Shown here: positions 18,664-27,194 of the stretch, piece by piece
Position numbering within the stretch: position 1 is the first letter of the stretch
How the letters are laid out: each line of letters starts with the position of its first letter
DNA from: UBA1757 sp045627385
Lineage (GTDB): Bacteria; Bacteroidota; Bacteroidia; Bacteroidales; UBA1402
Length of the DNA stretch: 64,000 nt
Direction: 5' to 3'
Assembly: GCA_045627385.1 (NCBI GenBank)
Contig: JAZQNO010000034.1
Span: forward strand, 1-64,000
Notes under the pieces: model-generated
Database searches by the model: none
Told to the model about the DNA's origin: nothing
The model's input: the letters and a program-made list of their open reading frames with translations, nothing else
Translations under genes and position numbers: made by a program

Positions 18664-18746
18664 GGGCAGTTACCAGAGTGGCCAAATGGGGCAGACTGTA
18701 AATCTGCTGGTTGTTACCTTCGGTGGTTCGAATCCATCACTGCCCA
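18664..18746 (+). tRNA. tRNA-Tyr (GTA)
   Basis: The 83-base cloverleaf has acceptor arms GGGCAGT and ACTGCCC with discriminator A. The anticodon GTA lies in ACTGTAAATC. The variable arm is long (class II), as expected for bacterial tRNA-Tyr, and the T-arm has GGTTCGAATCC. CCA is not encoded. Confidence 0.95.
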
Positions 18747-18757
18747 CATAATGCGAT

Positions 18758-18830
18758 GCGGGAATAGCTCAGTTGATAGAGCATTAGCCTTCCAAGCTGA
18801 GGGTCGCGGGTTTGAGTCCCGTTTCCCGCT
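18758..18830 (+). tRNA. tRNA-Gly (TCC)
   Basis: The 73-base cloverleaf has acceptor arms GCGGGAA and TTCCCGC with discriminator T. The anticodon TCC lies in CCTTCCAAG and the T-arm has GGTTTGAGTCC. All arms pair. CCA is not encoded. Confidence 0.95.
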
Positions 18831-18841
18831 CTTTTTTTGTT

Positions 18842-18913
18842 GCCTGTGTAGCTCAGTGGTAGAGCGCTTCCTTGGTAAGGAAGAGGTCCCGAGTTCAACT
18901 CTCGGCACCGGCT
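18842..18913 (+). tRNA. tRNA-Thr (GGT)
   Basis: The 72-base cloverleaf has anticodon GGT in CTTGGTAAG, a fully paired anticodon stem, and a fully paired T-arm (CCGAG/CTCGG). The acceptor arms are GCCTGTG and CACCGGC: six of seven pairs form, but position 4 (T, 18845) faces C (18909), a mismatch. The order Tyr-Gly-Thr-tuf is the usual Bacteroidota arrangement. Confidence 0.93.
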
Positions 18914-18956
18914 CTAGTCGAAATAAATATTTACTTATTAATAAATCAATCCAACT

Positions 18957-20150
18957 ATGGCAAAAGAGAAATTCGAGCGCTCAAAACCGCACGTAAACAT
19001 CGGTACCATCGGTCACGTTGACCATGGTAAAACTACTTTGACTGCCGCCATCACCAAGGTGCTTGCAGAAAAGATCGCCGGAAACGCTGACAAGGTCAAA
19101 TCTTTCGACCAGATTGACAACGCTCCCGAAGAAAAGGAAAGAGGTATCACCATCAACACCGCTCACGTAGAGTACGAGACCGAAACCCGTCACTACGCTC
19201 ACGTTGACTGCCCGGGCCACGCTGACTATGTGAAGAACATGGTAACCGGTGCTGCACAGATGGACGGTGCCATCATCGTAGTTGCCGCTACTGATGGTCC
19301 TATGCCTCAGACCCGTGAACATATCCTTCTCGCCCGTCAGGTGAACGTCCCCCGTCTGGTCGTTTTCATGAACAAGTGCGATATGGTTGACGATGCCGAA
19401 ATGCTTGACCTCGTTGAAATGGAAATGCGTGACCTTCTGGCTCAGTACGAGTTCGAAGAGGACACTCCTTTCATCCGCGGTTCTGCTCTGGGCGCCCTCA
19501 ACGGCGTTCCCCAGTGGGAAGACAAGGTCATGGAGCTGATGGCTGCCGTCGACGAGTGGATCCAACTGCCCGTCCGCGCTACCGACAAGCCCTTCCTGAT
19601 GCCTGTTGAAGATATCTTCTCGATCACCGGTCGTGGTACTGTTGCTACCGGTCGTATCGAAACCGGTGTCATCCATGTCAATGACCCCGTTGAAATCATC
19701 GGTCTGGGTGCTGAAAAGCTGAAATCCGTCGTTACCGGTGTTGAAATGTTCCGCAAGCTCCTTGACGAAGGTGAAGCCGGCGATAACGTAGGTCTGCTCC
19801 TCCGTGGTATTGACAAGGACGAAGTAAAGCGCGGTATGGTCATCTGCAAACCCGGTGAAGTCACTCCTCACACCAACTTCGTAGCTTCTGTCTATATCCT
19901 GACTCAGAAGGAAGGTGGCCGTCACACTCCGTTCCACAACAAGTATCGTCCGCAGTTCTACATCCGTACTCTGGATGTTACCGGTGAAATCACTCTGCCC
20001 GAAGGTACTGAAATGGTAATGCCTGGTGATAACCTCGAAATTCAGGTATCCCTCATCTACCCTGTAGCTTGCAGCGAAGGTCTCCGTTTCGCTATCCGTG
20101 AAGGCGGCCGCACCGTTGGCTCTGGTCAGATCACCAAACTGATTGACTAA
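18957..20150 (+). CDS. tuf: Elongation factor Tu
   Basis: A 397-residue GTPase that brings aminoacyl-tRNA to the ribosome. The G1 loop GHVDHGKTT, switch II DCPGHADY, NKCD and SAL motifs are present, followed by the two beta-barrel domains and the conserved C-terminus GQITKLID. Codon use is strongly biased to a small set, as in highly expressed genes. It shares a transcript with three upstream tRNAs and probably tRNA-Trp and secE downstream. Confidence 0.98.
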   Translation: MAKEKFERSKPHVNIGTIGHVDHGKTTLTAAITKVLAEKIAGNADKVKSFDQIDNAPEEKERGITINTAHVEYETETRHYAHVDCPGHADYVKNMVTGAAQMDGAIIVVAATDGPMPQTREHILLARQVNVPRLVVFMNKCDMVDDAEMLDLVEMEMRDLLAQYEFEEDTPFIRGSALGALNGVPQWEDKVMELMAAVDEWIQLPVRATDKPFLMPVEDIFSITGRGTVATGRIETGVIHVNDPVEIIGLGAEKLKSVVTGVEMFRKLLDEGEAGDNVGLLLRGIDKDEVKRGMVICKPGEVTPHTNFVASVYILTQKEGGRHTPFHNKYRPQFYIRTLDVTGEITLPEGTEMVMPGDNLEIQVSLIYPVACSEGLRFAIREGGRTVGSGQITKLID

Positions 20151-20165
20151 TCACATCAGATAGAG

Positions 20166-20196
20166 TAGGAGGGTTCCTAGAGATAGGACTCTCCTA
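20166..20196 (+). other. Hairpin between tuf and tRNA-Trp
   Basis: Outer arms TAGGAG/CTCCTA and inner arms TCCTA/TAGGA close on a GAGA loop, with a small internal loop between. No T-run follows, so it looks more like an RNA processing or stability element between mRNA and tRNA than an intrinsic terminator. This is inference. Confidence 0.5.
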
Positions 20197-20205
20197 TTCA
20201 TATAT

Positions 20206-20278
20206 ACGGGTCTAGCTCAGTTGGTAGAGCATTGGTCTCCAAAACCAAGTGTCGGGAGTTCGAGTCTCTCGACCCGTG
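20206..20278 (+). tRNA. tRNA-Trp (CCA)
   Basis: The 73-base cloverleaf has acceptor arms ACGGGTC and GACCCGT with discriminator G, as expected for Trp. The anticodon CCA lies in TCTCCAAAA, and the T-arm has GAGTTCGAGTCTC. It sits between tuf and secE, the normal place in this phylum. Confidence 0.95.
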
Positions 20279-20306
20279 CAGGAAGAATAAAGAAAACCGC
20301 ATCATA

Positions 20307-20513
20307 ATGAAAAAGTTTTTTAACAGGATTGGAACCTATTTCAAAGAGTCTTACAATGAGCTCGTCCACAAGGTCTCCTGGCCTACTTCGTCTGAGCTCG
20401 CAAACAGTGCAGTTGTCGTTTTAACTGCTTCCGTGGTGATTGCACTGATTGTCTTTGTCATTGATTTGGGTTTCGAAAACCTGATGTCTTTCATCTACGA
20501 GAAAATCTTCTAA
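20307..20513 (+). CDS. secE: Preprotein translocase subunit SecE
   Basis: A 68-residue single-span membrane protein of the SecYEG channel. The amphipathic segment ESYNELVHKVSWPTSSEL precedes a membrane helix (about 32-55). The reading frame is open further upstream through tRNA-Trp, which must be an artefact; the ATG at 20307 gives the normal short form. NusG follows after 14 bases. Confidence 0.93.
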   Translation: MKKFFNRIGTYFKESYNELVHKVSWPTSSELANSAVVVLTASVVIALIVFVIDLGFENLMSFIYEKIF

Positions 20514-20527
20514 TCTAACCGGTTGAA

Positions 20528-21070
20528 ATGGCTGATACTTCAAGAAAGTGGTACGTTATGCGTGCCATCAGCGGAAAGGAAGGCAAAGTCAAGGAGTATT
20601 TGGATGCAGCGATGCAGAACACTCCCCTTGGCCAGCATGTTTTCCAGGTATTGATTCCGACCGAGAAGGTTGTACAGCAGAGGAACGGAAAGAAAGTTCT
20701 CAAAGAACGTTCTTACCTCCCCGGCTATGTGCTTGTTGAAGCTGAACTCGTTGGTGAAGTGCCTCACACTTTGCGCAACACGCCCAATGTCCTCGGATTC
20801 TTGGGCGGTATGGACAATCCTCAGAGTGTCCAGCCTTCAGAAATGAACCGCATTCTGGGTAAAGTCGACGAACTGCAGGAGAGTGCCGAAGAACTGAACA
20901 TCGTCTACAACATAGGCGAGAGTGTCAAGGTCAACTACGGTCCCTTCAGCGGTTTCAGCGGCGTGATCGAAGAGGTCAACAATGAGAAGAAGAAGCTCAA
21001 AGTTATGGTGAAAATTTTCGGGCGCAAGACTCCGCTCGAATTGGGTTTTATGCAGGTCGAGAAAGAATAG
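20528..21070 (+). CDS. nusG: Transcription termination/antitermination factor NusG
   Basis: A 180-residue factor that binds RNA polymerase and couples it to Rho or the ribosome. The NGN domain begins with KWYVMRAISGKE and contains PGYVLVEAEL; the KOW domain near the C-terminus holds GESVKVNYGPFSGFSGVIEEV. Length and context between secE and rplK are standard. Confidence 0.96.
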   Translation: MADTSRKWYVMRAISGKEGKVKEYLDAAMQNTPLGQHVFQVLIPTEKVVQQRNGKKVLKERSYLPGYVLVEAELVGEVPHTLRNTPNVLGFLGGMDNPQSVQPSEMNRILGKVDELQESAEELNIVYNIGESVKVNYGPFSGFSGVIEEVNNEKKKLKVMVKIFGRKTPLELGFMQVEKE

Positions 21071-21133
21071 CGGAGGTTACGCGCTGCTGTTTTTTTCCGT
21101 ACAAACATTCCACAAATTTTTAAATCAAACAAA

Positions 21134-21577
21134 ATGGCTAAAGAAATTGCCGGACAAATTAAGTTGCAAATCAAGGGTGGTGCAGCCAATCCTGCTCCTC
21201 CAGTAGGTCCTGCCTTGGGTTCCAAGGGCATCAACATCATGGACTTTTGCAAGCAATTCAATGCCAGAACTCAGGACAAGGCCGGCAAGGTCCTTCCTGT
21301 AGTTATTTCGTACTACTCTGACAAGTCATTCGATTTCGTTATCAAGACTCCTCCGGCAGCTGTCCAGCTGCTTGAAGCCGCCAAGGTGAAATCTGGCTCT
21401 GCAGAACCGAACCGCAAAAAGGTCGCTTCTGTCACTTGGGACCAGGTCAAGGAGATTGCCAACGATAAGATGGCTGACCTCAACTGCTTTACCATCGAAT
21501 CGGCTATGCGCCTGGTCGCTGGTACTGCCAGAAGTATGGGTATCACTGTTAAAGGCGAATTTCCCACCAACAATTAA
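21134..21577 (+). CDS. rplK: 50S ribosomal protein uL11
   Basis: A 147-residue component of the GTPase-associated centre. The conserved GAANPAPPVGPALGSKGINIM segment and the C-terminal rRNA-binding domain ending in GTARSMGITVKG are complete. It is first in the L11-L1-L10-L7/L12 run and is 14 bases before rplA. Confidence 0.97.
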   Translation: MAKEIAGQIKLQIKGGAANPAPPVGPALGSKGINIMDFCKQFNARTQDKAGKVLPVVISYYSDKSFDFVIKTPPAAVQLLEAAKVKSGSAEPNRKKVASVTWDQVKEIANDKMADLNCFTIESAMRLVAGTARSMGITVKGEFPTNN

Positions 21578-21591
21578 AAACTTCAACGAAA

Positions 21592-22287
21592 ATGAGTAAA
21601 TTGACGAAAAATCAAAAGTTGGCTTTGGAGAAGATTGAGGTGGGCAAGTCTTATTCGCTCAAGGAAGCTTCCGCTCTTCTGAAGGAAATCACCTTCACGA
21701 AGTTCGACGCTTCTGTAGACGTAGACGTGCGCCTTGGTGTTGATCCCCGTAAGGCCAATCAGATGGTTCGTGGCGTTGTTTCGCTGCCGAACGGCACGGG
21801 CAAACAGGTCCGTGTACTGGCTTTGTGCACTCCGGATAAAGAAGCTGAAGCTAAAGAAGCCGGAGCTGATTATGTAGGTCTTGACGAATATATCGAAAAG
21901 ATCAAAGGCGGTTGGACGGATGTGGATGTCATCATCACCATGCCTTCAATCATGGGTAAAATTGGTGCTTTGGGTCGTGTCCTTGGTCCTCGTGGCCTCA
22001 TGCCTAACCCCAAGAGCGGCACTGTTACGATGGAAATCGGCAAGGCCGTCAAGGAGGTTAAGCAGGGTAAGATTGACTTCAAGGTTGACAAGAGCGGTAT
22101 CGTACATACTTCCGTAGGTAAGATTTCGTTCACTCCGGAGCAGATTTACGGTAACGTCAAGGAATTCATCCTGACGCTTATCAAGCTGAAACCGACTGTC
22201 GCCAAAGGCACTTATATCAAGAGCATTTATCTTTCCACTACAATGAGCCGTGGTATCAAAGTTGATCCGAAGAGCATTGAAGATTAA
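21592..22287 (+). CDS. rplA: 50S ribosomal protein uL1
   Basis: A 231-residue L1-stalk protein with the family signature around MPNPKSGTVT and GKISFTPEQI. In many bacteria L1 represses its own operon through an mRNA site; no such site is evident here by eye. Confidence 0.97.
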   Translation: MSKLTKNQKLALEKIEVGKSYSLKEASALLKEITFTKFDASVDVDVRLGVDPRKANQMVRGVVSLPNGTGKQVRVLALCTPDKEAEAKEAGADYVGLDEYIEKIKGGWTDVDVIITMPSIMGKIGALGRVLGPRGLMPNPKSGTVTMEIGKAVKEVKQGKIDFKVDKSGIVHTSVGKISFTPEQIYGNVKEFILTLIKLKPTVAKGTYIKSIYLSTTMSRGIKVDPKSIED

Positions 22288-22299
22288 AACTGCAGAATT

Positions 22300-22815
22300 A
22301 TGAAGAAGAAAGATAAAAGCAATGTGATCGCCTCCATTGCCTCCCTGGTGAAGGAATACGATCATTTTTATGTGACGAATATCGAAGCTCTGAATTCAGA
22401 GGCTACCAGCGCTCTGCGTCGTCGTTGCTTTGCCGACGGTGTCAAGCTGATGGTTGTCAAGAATTCTCTTCTTATCAAGGCTCTCGACAGTCTCGATGAG
22501 GATTATTCAGCTCTCTATTCCAGCCTGAAGGGCAACTCTGCGCTGATGTTGTGCAACACCGGCAACGTTCCCGCCAAGCTGATCAAGGAAGTTGGTGCCA
22601 AGTCGGGTGTTCCTGCTCTGAAGGCCGCATTTGTGGAAGGTTGCTTCTATGGTCCCGACCAGTTGGAGACTCTGGTACATGTAAAGAGCAAGAACGAACT
22701 CATCGCAGACGTTGTCGCCCTTCTGCAGTCACCGGCCAAAAACGTGGTTTCCGCACTCCAGAGCGGAGGAAACATTCTTCATGGCGTATTGAAGACCCTC
22801 GGCGAAAGAGAATAA
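22300..22815 (+). CDS. rplJ: 50S ribosomal protein uL10
   Basis: A 171-residue protein that anchors L7/L12 dimers to the ribosome. It has the conserved VTNIEALNSEATSALRRR and VKNSLLIKAL segments and a C-terminal helix for L12 binding. It lies 12 bases after rplA. Confidence 0.96.
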   Translation: MKKKDKSNVIASIASLVKEYDHFYVTNIEALNSEATSALRRRCFADGVKLMVVKNSLLIKALDSLDEDYSALYSSLKGNSALMLCNTGNVPAKLIKEVGAKSGVPALKAAFVEGCFYGPDQLETLVHVKSKNELIADVVALLQSPAKNVVSALQSGGNILHGVLKTLGERE

Positions 22816-22878
22816 GTAGGAGAAAAACCTACCAACAACAAACAAAAACAATTACAAACATTTTAATACATTACTACA

Positions 22879-23256
22879 ATGGCAGATTTGAAAGCTTTTG
22901 CTGAACAATTAGTGAATTTGACCGTTAAGGAAGTTAACGAACTCGCTGAAATTCTGAAGAATGAATACGGTATTGAACCCGCCGCCGCAGCTGTTGCTGT
23001 TGCTGCTGGTCCCGTTGCCGGTGCTGCTGAAGAAGCCGCTGAAAAGACTTCTTTCGATGTTGTCCTGAAATCGGCTGGTGCTCAGAAGCTGGCTGTCGTC
23101 AAGGCTGTTAAGGAATCTTGCGGTCTTGGTCTGAAGGAAGCCAAGGATCTTGTTGACGCTGCTCCCTCTACCATCAAGGAAGGTGCCTCCAAGGACGAAG
23201 CCGACGCTTTGAAGAAAGCTCTGGAAGAAGCAGGCGCAGAAGTAGAACTCAAATAA
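22879..23256 (+). CDS. rplL: 50S ribosomal protein bL12
   Basis: A 125-residue stalk protein: N-terminal dimerisation helices, an Ala/Val-rich hinge (about 36-54) and the C-terminal domain with EKTSFDVVLKSAG and VKESCGLGLKEAKDLV. It recruits translational GTPases. The 63-base gap from rplJ is A-rich and holds a small 5-bp hairpin (22816-22832). Confidence 0.97.
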   Translation: MADLKAFAEQLVNLTVKEVNELAEILKNEYGIEPAAAAVAVAAGPVAGAAEEAAEKTSFDVVLKSAGAQKLAVVKAVKESCGLGLKEAKDLVDAAPSTIKEGASKDEADALKKALEEAGAEVELK

Positions 23257-23264
23257 AGTTTACT

Positions 23265-23281
23265 CACCTGAAATTCAGGTG
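23265..23281 (+). other. Small hairpin after rplL
   Basis: CACCTGA and TCAGGTG face each other around a three-base loop, nine bases after the rplL stop. It precedes a larger terminator-like hairpin and may help lower transcription into rpoB or protect the rplL message. Confidence 0.5.
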
Positions 23282-23284
23282 TAT

Positions 23285-23323
23285 GGCTTAGAATCCCCTG
23301 AGAGGGGGATTCTATGCCTTTTT
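23285..23323 (+). terminator. Attenuator-like terminator between rplL and rpoB
   Basis: A GC-rich hairpin with arms AGAATCCCC and GGGGATTCT (plus an outer GGC/GCC pair) is followed by TTTTT. It has the form of an intrinsic terminator inside the ribosomal-RNA polymerase gene run, as known for the E. coli rplL-rpoB gap. Partial read-through must feed rpoBC because no clear rpoB promoter is visible in the 37 bases that follow. Confidence 0.7.
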
Positions 23324-23360
23324 GTGTCTATATTCCATATTCAGTTCAAATCCCTCGATA

Positions 23361-26300
23361 ATGTCTTCAAATACTACCAATCAAAGAGTCAACTTTGCAA
23401 CTATCCAGAGTCCTATTGAATATCCGGACTTTCTCGAAGTTCAGTTGAAGTCGTTCCAAGACTTTTTACAGTTAGATACTCCTCCCGAAAAACGAAAAAA
23501 CGAAGGATTGTACAAAGTATTCGCCGAGAGTTTTCCCATCACGGATACAAGAAATAATTTCGTTCTCGAATTCCTTGACTACTACATCGAACCCCCGCAG
23601 TATTCGCTGCAGGAGTGCATTGAGCGCGGTCTGACCTACAGCGTGCCTCTCAAGGCCAAACTGAAGCTCTACTGCACCGATCCCGATCATGAAGACTTCG
23701 CCACTCAAGTGCAGGATGTCTTCCTGGGCCATATCCCTTATATGACCCCGAAGGGAACGTTCGTCATCAATGGTGCTGAACGCGTCATCGTCACTCAGCT
23801 TCACCGTTCGCCCGGCGTGTTCTTCAGTCAGAGCATGCACGCCAACGGCACCAAGCTGTATTCGGCCCGAATCATCCCCTTCAAAGGATCGTGGATTGAA
23901 TTCGCCACCGACATCAACAATGTGATGTACGCCTACATCGACCGAAAGAAAAAATTACCCGTAACCACGCTGTTGCGAGCTATCGGATACGAGAACGACA
24001 AGGATATCCTTGAGATTTTCGACCTTGCAGAGGAAGCAAAGGTGACCAAAGCCAACCTCAAGCGCAATGTCGGCCGCAAACTGGCCGCCCGCGTTCTGAA
24101 GAGTTGGGTGGAAGACTTCGTCGACGAAGACACGGGCGAAGTCGTTTCGATTGAACGTAATGAAGTGGTTATCGACCGCGAAACCGTACTGGAAAACAGT
24201 CATATCGATGCCATCATCGAGTCTGGCGTCCAGTCTATCCTGCTCCATAAGGAAGATCCCGACCGCAGTGACTACAGCATCATCTTCAACACGCTGCAGA
24301 AGGATCCGAGCAACTCTGAGAAAGAAGCTGTCAACTACATCTACCGCCAGTTGCGCAATGCTGAGCCGGCCGATGATGCCAGCGCTCATGAAGTCATTCA
24401 GAATCTGTTCTTCTCCGACAAACGTTACGATCTCGGCGATGTCGGCCGCTACCGTATCAACAAAAAACTCAACCAGAATGTCGATATGGACATCCGGGTG
24501 TTGCAGAATGAAGATATCATCAACATCATCCGCTATCTGATCGAACTGGTCAATTCCAATGCCGATGTCGACGATATCGACCACTTGAGCAACCGTCGTG
24601 TGCGCACGGTGGGCGAGCAGCTCAACACCCAGTTCGGCATCGGTCTGGCCCGTATGGCCCGCACCATCCGCGACCGCATGAATGTCCGCGACAATGAAGT
24701 CTTCTATCCGGTCGACCTCATCAATGCCAAGACCATTTCGTCGGTCATCAATTCCTTCTTCGGAACCAACGCCCTGTCACAGTTCATGGACCAGACCAAC
24801 CCTCTGGCCGAAATGACCAACAAGCGCCGTCTGTCGGCCCTCGGCCCTGGCGGTCTGTCGCGCGAACGCGCCGGTTTTGAAGTGCGTGACGTTCACTACA
24901 CCCATTATGGCCGTCTCTGCCCGATCGAGACCCCTGAAGGCCCCAACATCGGTCTGATTTCTTCTCTCTGCGTCTATGCCAAGATCAACGACCTCGGTTT
25001 CATCGAGACTCCTTACCGCATTGTCGAAAACGGCAAGGTGGTGCTGGATCAGGTCAAATACATGACGGCCGAAGAAGAAGAGAACAAGGTGGTCGCCCAG
25101 GGCAACGCTCCGCTCAATCCCGACGGATCTTTCGTTCGCAATCGCGTCAAGGCCCGTTTGGAAGCCGATTTCCCTGTCGTAGAGCCTTCCGAGGTCAATC
25201 TGATGGACGTTTCTCCTTCGCAGATCGCCTCTATCGCCGCTTCTCTGATTCCTTTCCTGGAGCACGACGATGCCAACCGCGCCCTGATGGGTTCGAACAT
25301 GATGCGTCAGGCGGTTCCTCTTCTCCGTCCCGAAGCTCCTATCGTAGGTACCGGTGTCGAAGGTCAGATCATCCGCGACTCGCGTACGCAGATCATGGCA
25401 GAAGGCGAAGGCTACATCGAATATGTGGACGCAGACAAGATCGTTGTCCGTTATGACCGCAGCGACGACGAGTCGTTCGTAAGTTTCGACGACGGTGTGA
25501 AGACCTACCACATCACCAAGTGGCAGAAGACCAACCAGAGCACGACCATCGACCTTCGTCCTATCGTCAAGCACGGCCAGCGCGTCACTTACGGCCAGCT
25601 GATGACCGAGGGTTTCGCCACCGAAAACGGCGAACTCGCCCTGGGCCGCAACCTGAAGGTCGCCTTCATGCCTTGGAAGGGTTACAACTACGAGGATGCC
25701 ATCGTTCTGAGCGAACGTATGGTCCGCGAAGATATCTTCACCTCTGTCCATGTCGACGAATACACGCTCGAAGTGCGTGAGACCAAGCGCGGCATGGAAG
25801 AGCTCACTTCCGATATTCCCAATGTCAGCGAAGAAGCCACCAAGGACCTCGACGAAAACGGTATCATCCGTGTCGGTGCCCATGTGGAACCCGGTGACAT
25901 CCTTATCGGTAAGATCACGCCTAAGGGCGAATCCGATCCTTCTCCTGAGGAAAAGCTTCTGCGTGCCATCTTCGGCGACAAGGCCGGCGATGTCAAGGAC
26001 GCTTCTCTGAAGGCCAGTCCTTCGCTGAAGGGCGTCGTCATCGGCAAGCACCTCTACAGCCGCGTCGTCAAGACCCGCCAGGGCAAGCTGGCCGACAAGG
26101 CTCTTCTGCCGAAGATCGACGAAAAGCTCGAAGTCCAGGTTTCCATCCTGAAGGATCAGATGCTGGCCAAGCTGTGGACGCTGCTCAACGGCAAGACTTC
26201 GCAGGGTGTCAAGGACAATCTCGATACCGAAGTCATTCCGAAGGGTGTCAAGTTCAACCAGAAGACCCTCAGCGAGATCAACTATGAAACCGTACAGTTG

Positions 26301-27167
26301 AGCAAGTGGACCACCGACGCTCACCGCAACGATATGGTCCGTCAGCTCATCGTCAATTATCTGAAGAAAGTCAAGGAATTTGAAACCGAGGCCAAGCGCG
26401 AACGCTTCAACCTGACCACCGGCGACGAACTTCCTTCCGGCATCATGCAGATGGCCAAAATCTATGTGGCCAAGAAGCGCAAGATCCGCGTCGGCGACAA
26501 GATGGCCGGCCGTCACGGCAACAAGGGTATCGTGTCCAAGATTGTCCGTGTCGAGGATATGCCTTTCCTGGAGGACGGTACTCCTGTCGACATCGTCCTG
26601 AACCCGCTGGGTGTGCCTTCGCGTATGAATCTGGGTCAGATTTTCGAAACCGTTCTGGGTTGGGCCGGACGTGAACTCGGTGTGAAATTCGCCACTCCGA
26701 TTTTCGACGGCGCTTCTCTGAAGGATCTTGAAGAATGGACCGACAAGGCCGGTCTTCCCCGTTATGGCAAGACTCAACTTTACGATGGCGGTACCGGTGA
26801 ACCTTTCGACCAGAAAGCCACCGTCGGTGTCATCTACATGTTGAAACTGGGCCACATGGTCGACGACAAGATGCATGCCCGCAGCATCGGTCCGTATTCT
26901 CTGATCACGCAGCAGCCTCTGGGCGGTAAGGCTCAGTTCGGTGGACAGCGTTTCGGTGAAATGGAAGTCTGGGCGCTCGAAGCCTTCGGCGCAGCCCACA
27001 TTCTGCAGGAAATCCTGACCATCAAGTCGGATGACGTGACTGGCCGCAGCAAAGCTTTCGAAGCTATCGTCAAGGGCGATCCCATGCCGCCGGCCGGTGT
27101 GCCCGAATCGCTCAACGTCCTCGTCAACGAATTGAGAGGATTGGGCTTAAGCATTCAGTGGGATTAA
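23361..27167 (+). CDS. rpoB: DNA-directed RNA polymerase subunit beta
   Basis: A 1268-residue core polymerase subunit. The rifampicin cluster near 469-495 reads FGTNALSQFMDQ and then NKRRLSALGPGG; the residue equal to E. coli His526 is Asn here (about residue 487, codon at 24819). Downstream motifs GRHGNKG, MAGRHG and GGKAQFGGQRFGEMEVWA are normal. The frame extends to 23322, but the ATG at 23361 gives the usual start MSSNTTNQRVNFA. It overlaps no neighbour and ends 27 bases before rpoC. Confidence 0.98.
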   Translation: MSSNTTNQRVNFATIQSPIEYPDFLEVQLKSFQDFLQLDTPPEKRKNEGLYKVFAESFPITDTRNNFVLEFLDYYIEPPQYSLQECIERGLTYSVPLKAKLKLYCTDPDHEDFATQVQDVFLGHIPYMTPKGTFVINGAERVIVTQLHRSPGVFFSQSMHANGTKLYSARIIPFKGSWIEFATDINNVMYAYIDRKKKLPVTTLLRAIGYENDKDILEIFDLAEEAKVTKANLKRNVGRKLAARVLKSWVEDFVDEDTGEVVSIERNEVVIDRETVLENSHIDAIIESGVQSILLHKEDPDRSDYSIIFNTLQKDPSNSEKEAVNYIYRQLRNAEPADDASAHEVIQNLFFSDKRYDLGDVGRYRINKKLNQNVDMDIRVLQNEDIINIIRYLIELVNSNADVDDIDHLSNRRVRTVGEQLNTQFGIGLARMARTIRDRMNVRDNEVFYPVDLINAKTISSVINSFFGTNALSQFMDQTNPLAEMTNKRRLSALGPGGLSRERAGFEVRDVHYTHYGRLCPIETPEGPNIGLISSLCVYAKINDLGFIETPYRIVENGKVVLDQVKYMTAEEEENKVVAQGNAPLNPDGSFVRNRVKARLEADFPVVEPSEVNLMDVSPSQIASIAASLIPFLEHDDANRALMGSNMMRQAVPLLRPEAPIVGTGVEGQIIRDSRTQIMAEGEGYIEYVDADKIVVRYDRSDDESFVSFDDGVKTYHITKWQKTNQSTTIDLRPIVKHGQRVTYGQLMTEGFATENGELALGRNLKVAFMPWKGYNYEDAIVLSERMVREDIFTSVHVDEYTLEVRETKRGMEELTSDIPNVSEEATKDLDENGIIRVGAHVEPGDILIGKITPKGESDPSPEEKLLRAIFGDKAGDVKDASLKASPSLKGVVIGKHLYSRVVKTRQGKLADKALLPKIDEKLEVQVSILKDQMLAKLWTLLNGKTSQGVKDNLDTEVIPKGVKFNQKTLSEINYETVQLSKWTTDAHRNDMVRQLIVNYLKKVKEFETEAKRERFNLTTGDELPSGIMQMAKIYVAKKRKIRVGDKMAGRHGNKGIVSKIVRVEDMPFLEDGTPVDIVLNPLGVPSRMNLGQIFETVLGWAGRELGVKFATPIFDGASLKDLEEWTDKAGLPRYGKTQLYDGGTGEPFDQKATVGVIYMLKLGHMVDDKMHARSIGPYSLITQQPLGGKAQFGGQRFGEMEVWALEAFGAAHILQEILTIKSDDVTGRSKAFEAIVKGDPMPPAGVPESLNVLVNELRGLGLSIQWD

Positions 27168-27194
27168 TTGTCGGACTCTTTTTTCAACAACAAT

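Noticed and set aside
18613..18996. Open frame spanning the three tRNAs
   Set aside because: It runs through tRNA-Tyr, -Gly and -Thr and into tuf; the tRNA structures explain the sequence.
20232..20306. N-terminal extension of SecE through tRNA-Trp
   Set aside because: The extension would translate tRNA-Trp; SecE normally starts as at 20307.
24777..26999. 740-codon open frame opposite rpoB
   Set aside because: It is antisense to a firmly identified conserved gene, has no recognisable domains, and arises from the codon bias of rpoB.
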